Source of the DNA: CAWAVN01 sp963825075
GTDB lineage: Bacteria > Planctomycetota > Planctomycetia > Planctomycetales > Planctomycetaceae
Assembly (NCBI GenBank): GCA_963825075.1
Contig: CAWGRX010000025.1
Location: 248,001-312,000 of the forward strand
Direction: 5' to 3'
Length of the DNA stretch: 64,000 nt
Both the position numbers and the translations under genes were made by a program. Below, in pieces: positions 20,585-29,274 of this stretch (positions within the stretch are counted from its first letter, which is position 1; each line of letters starts with the position of its first letter). The notes under the pieces are model-generated. The model worked only from the letters and a program-made list of their open reading frames with translations. It was not told where the DNA came from and searched no databases.

Positions 20585-21820
20585 ATGTTCCGCCTCGCGC
20601 AGCGGCAGTTCCTCAAGGCGGCCCAACTCATGGGTTTGGACGACAACATCCGGCAGCGGCTGTTGTTTCCGCAGCGGACCTTGGTCACGGCGTTTCCCTT
20701 CCGCCGGGACAAATACATGGAAGTCGAAACCGTCTTCGGCTACCGCGTGCAGCATTTGCTCACGATGGGGCCGACCAAAGGCGGGATTCGCTACCATCAA
20801 GACGTCAGCCTGGGCGAAGTCTCCGCGCTCGCTATGTGGATGACCTGGAAATGCGCTCTGATGCACCTGCCCTTCGGGGGAGCCAAAGGCGGCGTGCGGA
20901 TCGATCCCACGGGCCTCACCAGCCACGAACTCCAACGCCTGACCCGGCGGTTTGCGTCGGAGATCGGCACAATGATCGGCCCCGACAAGGACATCCCCGC
21001 CCCCGACATGGGCACCAACGAACGCGTGATGGCCTGGATCATGGACACCTACAGCGAACAGGTCGGCCACGCGGTCCCGGCGGTCGTCACCGGAAAACCT
21101 TTGGTCCTGGGCGGCGCCCAAGGCCGCGAAGCCGCCACCGGTCGAGGCGTGGTGTATCTCATCGAGGAAGCAGCCCGGCATCAGAAGATCGACCTCAAAC
21201 AATCCACTGCCGTCATTCAAGGTTTCGGGAACGTCGGCAGCCACGTTGCCCAGTTCCTGGAAGAACTCGGCGTGCGGATCATCGGAGTCAGCGATGCGAC
21301 CACCGGCCTTTATAACTCCAAAGGCCTTTCCATCTCGCTGCTTCGCGACTATGTCCGCGAAAACCGCTTCCTGGAGGGCTGTCCCCACGGCGAAGCCATC
21401 AGCAACGCGGAACTTTTGGAACTGTCCTGCGATGTTCTCGTGCCGGCCGCACTCCAAAGCCAAATCACCGCGGAGAACGTGGACCAGATCGACTGCAAGA
21501 TCCTGGCCGAGGGCGCGAACGGCCCCACCACACTGGAAGCCGACGAAGTCCTCAACCGCAAAGGCGTGTTCATCCTGCCGGACATCCTGGCGAATGCGGG
21601 CGGCGTCACGGTGTCGTACTTCGAGTGGGTTCAGGACATCCAAAACTACATGTGGACGCTGGGCGAAGTCAACGAGCGGTTGCGGCACATCCTTACCGAT
21701 GGGTTCAACCGCACGTTCAAGCGTGCCCAGGAGGAAAAGATCGACATGCGGACGGCCGCTTTGATCGAAGGCATCGAACGCGTCGCAGCCGCCAAACTCG
21801 CCCGTGGCCTGTTTCCCTAA
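20585..21820 (+). CDS. gdhA: Glutamate dehydrogenase (Glu/Leu/Phe/Val dehydrogenase family)
   Basis: This 411-residue protein is full length from ATG 20585 (MFRLAQRQFLKAAQLMGLDD). The substrate domain has MGPTKGGIRYH and LPFGGAKGGVRIDP with the catalytic lysines, and IPAPDMGTNERVMAWIMDTY with the catalytic Asp. The NAD(P) domain carries VIQGFGNVGSHVAQFL (GxGxxG), and the C-terminus includes PDILANAGGVTVSYFEWVQ. It interconverts glutamate and 2-oxoglutarate plus ammonia. No strong ribosome-binding site precedes the ATG, and the upstream receiver frame enters without a stop. Translation may therefore be coupled, or the protein may be a fusion. Confidence 0.9.
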   Translation: MFRLAQRQFLKAAQLMGLDDNIRQRLLFPQRTLVTAFPFRRDKYMEVETVFGYRVQHLLTMGPTKGGIRYHQDVSLGEVSALAMWMTWKCALMHLPFGGAKGGVRIDPTGLTSHELQRLTRRFASEIGTMIGPDKDIPAPDMGTNERVMAWIMDTYSEQVGHAVPAVVTGKPLVLGGAQGREAATGRGVVYLIEEAARHQKIDLKQSTAVIQGFGNVGSHVAQFLEELGVRIIGVSDATTGLYNSKGLSISLLRDYVRENRFLEGCPHGEAISNAELLELSCDVLVPAALQSQITAENVDQIDCKILAEGANGPTTLEADEVLNRKGVFILPDILANAGGVTVSYFEWVQDIQNYMWTLGEVNERLRHILTDGFNRTFKRAQEEKIDMRTAALIEGIERVAAAKLARGLFP

Positions 21821-22048
21821 TTCTACTGTTCAAACTCAGGGTGATTTTGGCGTGTAAGACACCATATCTTGTCGTTACGAAGTCTTGACAACCACGGCAT
21901 TTTGAAGCTTTGGACAGTAAAACAAAAGATCACCCGAAGATGAGTTGTCGCATTGATTCAGCCGCTGACCCACGGTTTACAGGGACAACCGGACGCGAGG
22001 CGCAAAACCGGCTGATGTTCGAATAGATTTTTCTCTCGTTTGAAAGTA

Positions 22049-22078
22049 CGTCCCTTCTCCCCTAGGGGAGAAGGGACG
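22049..22078. terminator. Perfect 15-bp palindrome between convergent genes
   Basis: CGTCCCTTCTCCCCT (22049-22063) is followed immediately by its exact reverse complement (22064-22078). It lies between the ends of the GDH gene (plus) and the porin gene (minus). On the minus-strand transcript the hairpin is followed by an A/T-rich stretch. A bidirectional terminator is the simplest reading; a dispersed palindromic repeat is the alternative. Confidence 0.6.
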
Positions 22079-22103
22079 AAGATGGACCTTATAAAACAGA
22101 CTC

Positions 22104-23384
22104 TTAGAACGTCAGGATGGCGTCGATGCCGAAGACCGCCTGATTGAACAGTTGGTCGTTGAAGCCCGAGCCGGTGTAGATGTCGTGGTTGTTCGAGAAC
22201 ATGTGGCGGACTTCCGGGCGAATCCGCAGGTTGGGATTCGGGAAGTAGTTCACGCCGTAGGTCACAGTGTAATAGGACGTTCCGTCGGCTTTGTACCATT
22301 CGCCGCGAACCCCCGCCTTCAACTTGTCCGTGAGTTCGTAGAAGGCATAGTTGATCAGGCCCGTCGAATCCCCCGCAATAAAGCTGTTGGGATTGCGGAA
22401 ATCGCTGCCCAAATTCGTGCCGAGCACGTCAAACTGGTGCACTGTGCTCAACTTGTCGGTCCAGTTGCGGGTAAGGATGAAGCTGTTGATCGCCCCGTCG
22501 CCGCGCCAACCCAGATTGCCCCCGATCATGGAGTAGGTGAACGAGGTGTCGTCGTCGATTTGATAGGTGAACCCGCCCAAGAAGGAGTTGCCCTGGTTGT
22601 ATTGATAAAAGCCGGTGTCCATCCCCAGCACCCAGCCGCCGTTGACGGTCAGTTTGTCGTTGACTTTATAGCTCGCCAAGGCCCCGGTGTGGGTGAACGG
22701 CTCGCTGTTCCAGAACGTCAACTGCCGGCTTAAGAAGAATTGCCCCGTGGAGGGGATGACTTCGTAGCCGACGATCGTATAGAAGTGACCGAGTTTGACG
22801 GACAGGTCGCCCGCGGCGACTTCGGCATACAACTGGGGCAAGGCCCATTCGTAGATCCCGTGGTCCCAGCCATTCAAATAATCGTAGTGGCCGGGGTTGA
22901 TGTTCCCGAAGGACTGGCCCTCGTTGCCGTCCACACCATAGAAGAGGTCGGCCCGGAAGCCCCAATCAATTCCTTTGCTTCCATCGGCGACTTTGCCGAC
23001 ATAGAGGTATTGTTGGTTCAGGTTGAACTTGTCCCATTCCTTCTGATTGAGGAACGGTCCGTTGCCGGTGAAGGCCCCGTCGGGATTATTCTGATAACCC
23101 CACTGCGAGTACCCGCCGAGTTCAAAGCCGTTGTCGGTTAGCCAATTGCTCCCGTCGCTGTTGGTAAAGATGTCGGTGATCACCCACGGCTCGGAACTGT
23201 CGTCTTCTTGGGGCGGCATGAAGATCTGGGCATCAGCCACATCCGCCGGCTTGTACTCTTCGCTAAGCGCTCTCTGGTCTTGGGCCTGTGCACCGGCGGG
23301 GACCCCGACCGCACAAAGCCCCAACAAAACGCCGGAACCGATCCAGCGGCCAAATTTTCGTCCAAAGCCATCCTTTAGCATCAT
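22104..23384 (-). CDS. Outer-membrane beta-barrel porin (BBP2-like)
   Basis: ATG 23384 is chosen because CAGGAG lies 5 bases upstream; an in-frame ATG also exists at 23408. A signal peptide (GRWIGSGVLLGLCAVGVPAGAQAQ) precedes a barrel of alternating aromatic strands: GFELGGYSQWGYQNNP, KLGHFYTIVGYEVIPST, FGIDAILTF at the C-terminus with terminal Phe. The pattern GHFYTIVGYE...FFLSRQLTFWNSEPFTHTGALASYKV is characteristic of the planctomycete porin family assigned to putative beta-barrel porin-2. It probably allows small solutes across the outer membrane. It is monocistronic. Confidence 0.8.
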   Translation of the reverse strand: MMLKDGFGRKFGRWIGSGVLLGLCAVGVPAGAQAQDQRALSEEYKPADVADAQIFMPPQEDDSSEPWVITDIFTNSDGSNWLTDNGFELGGYSQWGYQNNPDGAFTGNGPFLNQKEWDKFNLNQQYLYVGKVADGSKGIDWGFRADLFYGVDGNEGQSFGNINPGHYDYLNGWDHGIYEWALPQLYAEVAAGDLSVKLGHFYTIVGYEVIPSTGQFFLSRQLTFWNSEPFTHTGALASYKVNDKLTVNGGWVLGMDTGFYQYNQGNSFLGGFTYQIDDDTSFTYSMIGGNLGWRGDGAINSFILTRNWTDKLSTVHQFDVLGTNLGSDFRNPNSFIAGDSTGLINYAFYELTDKLKAGVRGEWYKADGTSYYTVTYGVNYFPNPNLRIRPEVRHMFSNNHDIYTGSGFNDQLFNQAVFGIDAILTF

Positions 23385-23884
23385 TTGCTCCTGATTTAAC
23401 AATTCCATATTTCAGGCAAGTCAACACGCCGGAGTGCTGAGCGACTCGGTGAGACTCCCCGGCAACCAATTGTGAACCGCCTCCGCCTGAGGCCATCGCT
23501 TCAAAGAGTCGGACCGCTGACGGAGTTGGGCACAGTCGTCCATTCGACTCGTTGAGCGCAGTGAGCGGGAATGGCCATGTGGAGGAAATCGGTTGTAGGT
23601 TCCGGGAGGATCATCTTGCTTATGCCGGGCGTCAGTGGTTCGCGGACCGTGCGAACCGTAGCGAGCGGCGAAACCGCGTCAACCGTCACAATCGGAGGCC
23701 CGGAACCACCTTGCGGCGAAATGGGGAGCGGCAAACGTCCACCAAAACGACGCAACCCCGCCGGATAACCCGCAGAATCGATCGAATCGTTTCCCGGCCT
23801 GGAGCGCGCCTAGCGGAACCGCGCCGGCTCCCCAAACCGCGACCGAAAATGCTGGGAAGTTCCCGCTTCGGGCGGCGAGACTCC

Positions 23885-23913
23885 TTGACAGTTTGACCCG
23901 CGCTGAGTATTTT
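23885..23913 (+). promoter_or_regulatory. Candidate sigma-70-type promoter for nusA-infB
   Basis: TTGACA (23885-23890) and TATTTT (23908-23913) are separated by 17 bases, matching a housekeeping promoter with a weak -10. Transcription from here would give a leader of more than 400 bases containing the hairpins at 24261-24330. It was identified by eye only. Confidence 0.35.
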
Positions 23914-24260
23914 TCATGGTGAGTTCTTCGGAACTCATTTGGAGAATGTACGCACACCAAAAAACCGTGGCGAATGGGCCGATGGTCGCCTTTTCCCTAT
24001 TTGGGGGTTGGGCGGCGAAAACTTCTCATCACCCACCTTGCTCGTTTGTGCGTCACAACCAACAATAAAGGAAAGTAACCATGTGGCTTGGAGGTTTTTC
24101 GGAAATGTCGGACTCGTTGGGAGTTTCCCTGATGTAGATGTAGACGTGGAAGAAAACTCAGGCCTGGCGCGTCCGCTTGGCATCCTCTTTGAAAATATTC
24201 CAACAAGAGACGATGTCGCTCGGATTGGAAACGTGGATTTCCGCGTTTTCTGCGTTATTG

Positions 24261-24304
24261 GCCACACGCTGTGGCTTTCCCGGAGAGACCGGGAAAGTCA
24301 GGAG
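24261..24304 (+). promoter_or_regulatory. Tandem hairpins in the nusA leader
   Basis: Two perfect hairpins abut: GCCACA-cgc-TGTGGC (24261-24275) and CTTTCCCGG-agaga-CCGGGAAAG (24275-24297). They share base 24275. They are followed within 8 bases by the terminator hairpin at 24305 and then by nusA. The compact chain suggests a folded regulatory leader. Confidence 0.55.
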
Positions 24305-24330
24305 AAGTGGGACTGGTGCCCACTTTTTTT
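24305..24330 (+). terminator. Intrinsic terminator/attenuator in the nusA leader
   Basis: AAGTGGG (24305-24311) pairs perfectly with CCCACTT (24319-24325) around the loop ACTGGTG, and seven T residues end at 24330. The nusA ATG lies only 24 bases further. As no gene ends upstream on this strand, it is best read as an attenuator. Similar GTGGG...CCCAC-T-run leaders are known in front of rimP-nusA operons of other bacteria. Confidence 0.7.
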
Positions 24331-24353
24331 GTTATTGGGGATAAGAGACACAC

Positions 24354-26042
24354 ATGAACGGACCCGAACTTCTCCGTGTCGTCGAGATGATTCATCGCGA
24401 CAAAAACATCGAGAAAAGCATCGTTTTCGAGGGGATCGAACAGGCCATTATCTCCGCTGCGCGGAAGCACTTCGGGGAAGAGGCCGAAGTCGAGGTCAAC
24501 ATCGACCACGAGAGCGGGGAGGTTTCCGCCTCCGTCGAGCACGATCCGCTCGATGCCGACGAAATTGGCGATCTCTTGGGCCGGATTGCCGCCCAGACCG
24601 CCAAGCAGGTGATGATCCAGAAAATTCGCGAAGCGGAGCGGGACGCGCTCTACGATGAGTTTATCGAACTGAAAAGCCAAATCGTCACCGGCGCGGTGAC
24701 CCGCGTGGAAGGCGGTTCCGTCACCGTCAGCCTGGGGAAAGTCGAAGGCTTTTTGCCCCGCTCCGAGCAAATTCCCGGCGAGAGTTTCCGCGTCGGCGAA
24801 CGCGTGCGGGCCGTCATTATGGATGTCCGCAAAGCCGGCAGCCGCGTGAAGATCATTCTGTCCCGGACGCACGTGGAACTGGTTCGGCGGCTGTTTGAAC
24901 TCGAAATCCCCGAAGTGGCCGACCACATCATCGAAGTCCGCTCGCTCGCCCGTGAAGCGGGTTACCGCTCCAAAGTGGCCGTGTCCTGCTTCGACAGCAA
25001 AATCGATTGCGTGGGGGCCTGCGTCGGCGTGCGGGGATCGCGGATCAAAAGCGTCGTCGATGAACTGGTCGGCGAGCGGATCGACATTGTCCGCTGGAAC
25101 GATTCGCTGCAAGTCCTTGTCCCGAACGCCCTTCAGCCCGCGGAAGTCGAAGACGTCATCCTCTGCCCCATGCTGGGGAAGGTGATCGTTTTGGTGCTGG
25201 ACGACCAACTGTCGCTCGCCATCGGCAAAAAAGGGCAAAACGTGCGGCTGGCCTCGAAACTTGTCGGTTGGGACATCCACGTGATGACCCAGGAAAAACT
25301 CGACGAGCAAATCGACAAAAGCATGTCCGCGTTTTCTCAAATCCCAGGTGTCAGCCCCGAGTTGGCCGAGGATTTGGTGGTTCAAGGATTTTTCACGTTC
25401 GACGACCTGTCGGTGATCGAGCCGGATCAGTTGGCGGAGTTGGGCAGTTTGACTGCCGAACAGTGCGAAGCGATCGTGGATTTTGCCGACATCGAAGCCG
25501 CCCGCGAGGAAGAGCGAGAACGGGAACGCGCCCGCGAAGCCGCCCGGCTCCGGCGGGAACAAGCCGAACTCGAAGCCCTCACGCCGCCTGCGGTGCAATC
25601 CGCTTCGACTGTGGAAGAAGCGGCCGAAACAGAAGAAGCCGAAACAGAAGAAGCCGAAACAGAAGAAGCCGAAACAGAAGAAGCCGAAACAGAAGAAGCC
25701 GAAACAGAAGAAGCGGACGAAGACACCCACACCCTCGAAGCGGCCGAGGATGCCCAGGAGGAAATCCAAACCGCAGCCGAGACCGCGGAAGCGGAAGAAG
25801 AGGCGGCGGAAGAAGGCCCAGAATCCGACACGGACGAATTGCCGATGGGGGAACGCGTCGCGGAAGTGCCGGAACTCGCGGGCGTGTCCGAGTCGGCGGA
25901 GGGAGAAGCCAACTCTGAAGACTCCGCGACGGCCGAGGCCGCGGCTCAACAGGAAGTAGAAGAATCACAACCCCTGCCCCCCGCCGATGCGGTCCGAGCC
26001 GGCGTGGGCAGCGAAGACAACTCGAAAACCGAAGGAACTTAA
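24354..26042 (+). CDS. nusA: Transcription termination/antitermination factor NusA with long acidic tail
   Basis: The N-terminal domain (MNGPELLRVVEMIHRDKNIE, about residues 1-110) is followed by an S1 domain (VTGAVTRVEGGSVTVSLGKV, LPRSEQIPGE) and KH1/KH2 (GVRGSRIKSVVDELVGERID, AIGKKGQNVRLASKLVGWDI) to about residue 345. A helix-hairpin-helix-like segment follows (IPGVSPELAEDLVVQGFFT). The last 180 residues are Glu/Ala-rich and include six tandem AETEE units encoded by a 15-base repeat (25623-25712). NusA binds RNA polymerase and nascent RNA. infB follows 111 bases later, the usual nusA-infB order. Confidence 0.95.
   Translation: MNGPELLRVVEMIHRDKNIEKSIVFEGIEQAIISAARKHFGEEAEVEVNIDHESGEVSASVEHDPLDADEIGDLLGRIAAQTAKQVMIQKIREAERDALYDEFIELKSQIVTGAVTRVEGGSVTVSLGKVEGFLPRSEQIPGESFRVGERVRAVIMDVRKAGSRVKIILSRTHVELVRRLFELEIPEVADHIIEVRSLAREAGYRSKVAVSCFDSKIDCVGACVGVRGSRIKSVVDELVGERIDIVRWNDSLQVLVPNALQPAEVEDVILCPMLGKVIVLVLDDQLSLAIGKKGQNVRLASKLVGWDIHVMTQEKLDEQIDKSMSAFSQIPGVSPELAEDLVVQGFFTFDDLSVIEPDQLAELGSLTAEQCEAIVDFADIEAAREEERERERAREAARLRREQAELEALTPPAVQSASTVEEAAETEEAETEEAETEEAETEEAETEEAETEEADEDTHTLEAAEDAQEEIQTAAETAEAEEEAAEEGPESDTDELPMGERVAEVPELAGVSESAEGEANSEDSATAEAAAQQEVEESQPLPPADAVRAGVGSEDNSKTEGT
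25623..25712 (+). repeat. 15-bp tandem repeat inside nusA (6 units)
   Basis: Six consecutive copies of GCCGAAACAGAAGAA encode AETEE repeats in the acidic tail of NusA. The units are identical by eye, so the array is young or homogenised and its copy number may vary between strains. Confidence 0.85.
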
Positions 26043-26153
26043 GTTCTCTTGAGACCATCATAATTGCAGAGTCCTCGATCCATCGGCAGAATTTTTCTCA
26101 ATAAGTATTTTTAAATCATCGGTAGGTTTTGAAACGGGGCAACCCCCGGGGAG

Positions 26154-29024
26154 ATGCATTTGGCTATCAGGATTTTCGCACTGGCGAAAGAACTGGGAAT
26201 AGAAAGCAAGGAGCTGATTGAGTATTGCAATCAGGCGGGCGTCAAGGCAAAAAACTCCGCTTTGGCCAGCATCTCGCCTGAGCAGCGGGATGTTGTCGTG
26301 GGCTACATCGAGCAACGGGGTAAGTCGGCCCCCGCGCAAACTCAAGGCCCGATGGTCCCGGTGCGCGAAGAGCCGGCCGAAACCGGCGGCAAAGTGCGGA
26401 AGATCGAAGTCTCCCGGACCCAAGGCGGCCGCAGTTCACGGATGGCCGGCAGCGGAACGGCCACCGTTGACCTCGAACCCGAAGTCGAGACCGAACCCGA
26501 AGTCGCCGAGGAAGTCGAAGAGGAGGTCGAAATAACGGCGGAAGCGGCTCCCGTGAAGGAAGCCCCCGCCGAAGAAGAAGCGGCCGAAGAAGAAGTCGCT
26601 GAAGAAGCAGCCGAGGCCGAGGAAACCGCCGAAGAAGAAGCGGCCGAAACAGCGGAGACCGTGAAAACCGAAGCCAAAGCCAAGCCCGCGGCCAAAGAAG
26701 CCGAGGAAGAGGCGGAGGACGAAACCGAGGCTCCCGCGGCGCATCGGCCGGAAGACTACATCGCCCCGGCGGGCGTTTCGAGCAGTTCGATTCGCGACAT
26801 GGAAATGAAGCCGCGGGCCAACGTGACCGATCGCCAGCGCAAAACGCGGACGGAAAAGAAAAAGCCGGCCAAGCCTTCGATGCCCTTCATCGCCCCCGCG
26901 CCGGAGATCTCGACTCCGAAACCCAAGAAACCCAAAACCACTCAAGAACCCGCCGCCCAAAAGCCGGACTTCAAACTCACGGGCGACATGCTCAAAGGCG
27001 ATGCGCCGTTGCGCCGCCAACTCGAACGGCACATCGAAGAGCGGGGCCGCGAGGAAAAAGACAAAGGCAAAGGCGGTCGCGGATCGGATCTCAAACGCCG
27101 CCGCGATCGGGAGCGGGAACTCGAAGAATCCCGCGACCGGGGCAAGCCCCAACAAAAACGCCGTCGGCGAAGCAATCTGCAAGACGACGCCATGCAGCAG
27201 GCCCCCGGCAAGGGGATCCGCCGCCGCAAGAAATCCCGCAAAGGTCCCATCGTCCACAAAACCGAGGCAGAGGTCGAATTGCCCATTACCATTCGCAGCC
27301 TGTCCGAAGCGATGGGCCGGCCCGCCAGGGATTTGATTACCATCTTGTTCCGCAGCGGCACGATGGCGACTGTCAACGACCAGATCAGCGAGGAAACCGC
27401 CCTGGAACTGGCGCTCGAACTCGGCGTCGATCTGGTCATCAAGCACGGCCGAAACATCGAAGACGAACTGGCGGCCCAACTGGAACACGAGGACAACCCC
27501 GAAGACCTCCAGCCGCGCCCGCCGGTGATTACGATTTTAGGCCACGTCGATCACGGCAAGACCACGCTGCTCGATACGATCCGCAAAGCTAACGTGGCGG
27601 GCGGAGAAGCGGGCGGGATCACGCAGCACATCGCGGCCTACCAGGTCGAGCACGACGGCAAAAAGCTGACGTTCGTCGATACGCCCGGCCACGCCGCGTT
27701 CGGCGAAATGCGTGCCCGCGGAGCGAACGTGACCGACATCATCGTGCTGGTCGTCGCCGCGGACGACGGCGTGATGCCCCAAACCATCGAGTGCATCAGC
27801 CACGCCAAAGCTGCCAAGGTCCCGATCGTGGTCGCAATGAACAAGATCGACCGCCCCGACACCGACGAGCAGCGCGTGCTCAGCGAACTCGCCGCCCAGG
27901 ACATTCTGCCCGCCGAGTGGGGCGGGGACGTGGAAGTCGTCCGCACCTCGGCTCTCAACGGCACGGGCATCGACCAGCTTTTGGAAACCCTGCTGCTCAC
28001 CGCGGAACTCCAAGAATACACAGCCAACCCGAACAGCCCGGCGGTTGGGGTATGTCTCGAAGCCTTCCGCGATGAAGGCCGGGGCGTGTTGGCCTGGCTG
28101 ATGGTCAAGAAAGGCACGCTCCGCATCGGCGACGTGGTGCTCTGCGGTTCGGCTTACGGACGGGTCCGCGCGATCTACGACGACCGCGACCAGGAAATCC
28201 AGGAAGCCGGCCCTTCGACGCCCGTGAAAATCGCGGGCTTGGACAACATGCCCGGCGCGGGCGACCGGTTCTACACGATGTCCGACATCGAAGACGCCCG
28301 TCTCGCCGCGGAAGACCGCCGGCACGCCGGCCTCGCCGAACGCCTCGGCAGTTCCGGCCGTCCCAAGACGCTCGACGACATTTTGAACAAAGCTGCCGGC
28401 GGCGGTGTTCAAGATTTGCCGCTGATCATCAAAGCCGATACGCCTGGCTCCTTGGAAGCTCTGCGGAGCGAGATCACGAAGTTCGAGCATCCCGAAGTCC
28501 GCGTGGAGATCGTGCACGAAGGCGTGGGCGGCGTAAACGAAAGCGATGTCTCGCTGGCCAGCGCTTCCGGGGCGATCATCGTCGCGTTCCACGTGGTTCC
28601 CGACGACCAGGCTGCCCAAGCCGCGGACCGCGAAGGCGTGGAAATCCGGCGGTACGACATCATTTACGAAGTCACCGACCACATCAAACAGGCCCTGGAA
28701 GGCCTGTTGATTCCCGAACGGGTCCAGGAAGCCACCGGGCGGGCCTTGGTGCTCCAAACCTTCAAGATCAGCCGGTTCGGGACGATCGCCGGCTGCCGGG
28801 TGCTGGGCGGCGCCATCGACCGCAACAACCGCGTGAACGTGATCCGCGACCAAAAAATCATCGGCGATTACGACATCGCTTCGCTCAAGCGCGAAAAAGA
28901 CGATGTGAAGGAAGTCCGCGACGGCATGGAATGCGGGATTCGACTCGCCGGCTTCAACGATGTCAAAGAAGGCGACCTCCTCGAAGCCTTCCGCGTGAAA
29001 GAAGTCAAACGCACCTTGGATTAA
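26154..29024 (+). CDS. infB: Translation initiation factor IF-2
   Basis: The protein starts AIRIFALAKELGIESKELIEYC, the IF2 N-terminal domain. A charged, low-complexity linker (about residues 55-400) is followed by the G domain: ILGHVDHGKTTLLDTIR (G1, about residue 460), DTPGHAAFGEMRARG (G3), VAMNKIDRPD (G4) and TSALNGTG (G5). Domains II-IV then follow (GVCLEAFRDEGRGVLAWLMV; VLQTFKISRFGTIAGCRVLGG). IF2 places initiator tRNA on the ribosome. ATG 26154 almost touches the GGGGAG motif. TTG 26160 has better spacing and gives the usual MAIRIF start, so it may be the real one. Confidence 0.95.
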   Translation: MHLAIRIFALAKELGIESKELIEYCNQAGVKAKNSALASISPEQRDVVVGYIEQRGKSAPAQTQGPMVPVREEPAETGGKVRKIEVSRTQGGRSSRMAGSGTATVDLEPEVETEPEVAEEVEEEVEITAEAAPVKEAPAEEEAAEEEVAEEAAEAEETAEEEAAETAETVKTEAKAKPAAKEAEEEAEDETEAPAAHRPEDYIAPAGVSSSSIRDMEMKPRANVTDRQRKTRTEKKKPAKPSMPFIAPAPEISTPKPKKPKTTQEPAAQKPDFKLTGDMLKGDAPLRRQLERHIEERGREEKDKGKGGRGSDLKRRRDRERELEESRDRGKPQQKRRRRSNLQDDAMQQAPGKGIRRRKKSRKGPIVHKTEAEVELPITIRSLSEAMGRPARDLITILFRSGTMATVNDQISEETALELALELGVDLVIKHGRNIEDELAAQLEHEDNPEDLQPRPPVITILGHVDHGKTTLLDTIRKANVAGGEAGGITQHIAAYQVEHDGKKLTFVDTPGHAAFGEMRARGANVTDIIVLVVAADDGVMPQTIECISHAKAAKVPIVVAMNKIDRPDTDEQRVLSELAAQDILPAEWGGDVEVVRTSALNGTGIDQLLETLLLTAELQEYTANPNSPAVGVCLEAFRDEGRGVLAWLMVKKGTLRIGDVVLCGSAYGRVRAIYDDRDQEIQEAGPSTPVKIAGLDNMPGAGDRFYTMSDIEDARLAAEDRRHAGLAERLGSSGRPKTLDDILNKAAGGGVQDLPLIIKADTPGSLEALRSEITKFEHPEVRVEIVHEGVGGVNESDVSLASASGAIIVAFHVVPDDQAAQAADREGVEIRRYDIIYEVTDHIKQALEGLLIPERVQEATGRALVLQTFKISRFGTIAGCRVLGGAIDRNNRVNVIRDQKIIGDYDIASLKREKDDVKEVRDGMECGIRLAGFNDVKEGDLLEAFRVKEVKRTLD

Positions 29025-29050
29025 GAATGTGTTTGAAAATATGAGCGGTG

Positions 29051-29121
29051 GGCGCTAGCCGCGCTCGCCTCCGGCTTCGATGAAACGAGATTGCCCAAAA
29101 GCAGGGCCGGCGGCTAGCGCC
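29051..29121. repeat. Inverted pair of GCTAGC-core repeats after infB
   Basis: GGCGCTAGCCGC (29051-29062) is perfectly complementary to GCGGCTAGCGCC (29110-29121). The core is that of the dispersed repeat at 7048, 10451 and 58671. Placed 27 bases after the infB stop, it may form the 3' hairpin of the operon. Confidence 0.55.
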
Positions 29122-29274
29122 GTATCACTCACGTCGGACGATCGCTCGCGATATCGATTGGGCGCTCCGGGGCGGCATTGCTCCTGGTCAGGAAGCGCGA
29201 TAGGATCCAATGTGGCGTTGGATCGAACTTCTCGGCCCACGGCCGCAGCGATTTGTGTTTGAGGAACACCCCGC

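Larger units (their letters stand above)
23385..24353. other. Long intergenic region upstream of nusA
   Basis: About 970 bases carry no convincing gene: long frames exist on both strands but show no recognisable domains, and no rimP is present where many bacteria have one. The right part holds a promoter-like sequence and a chain of hairpins described separately. GAGTTC-TTCG-GAACTC (23921-23936) is a small hairpin with a UUCG loop just after the promoter-like sequence. Confidence 0.5.

Noticed and set aside
20219..21688. 489-residue minus-strand frame opposite the receiver and GDH genes
   Set aside because: Antisense shadow of strongly conserved genes, with no protein-family features.
23939..24353. 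Possible rimP or other gene between the porin and nusA
   Set aside because: The long plus-strand frame has no RimP-like motifs and runs through the terminator hairpins into an out-of-frame overlap with nusA, so it is treated as leader DNA.
25623..25712. Possible CRISPR-like short repeat array
   Set aside because: The units are contiguous 15-mers without spacers and translate in frame within NusA, so it is a coding tandem repeat.
24255..25949. 564-residue minus-strand frame opposite nusA, with Phe/Gly-rich repeats
   Set aside because: It mirrors the NusA frame, and the FFCFGFFCFG repeats are the antisense of the AETEE repeat. High-GC codon bias opens antisense frames; there is no recognisable domain.
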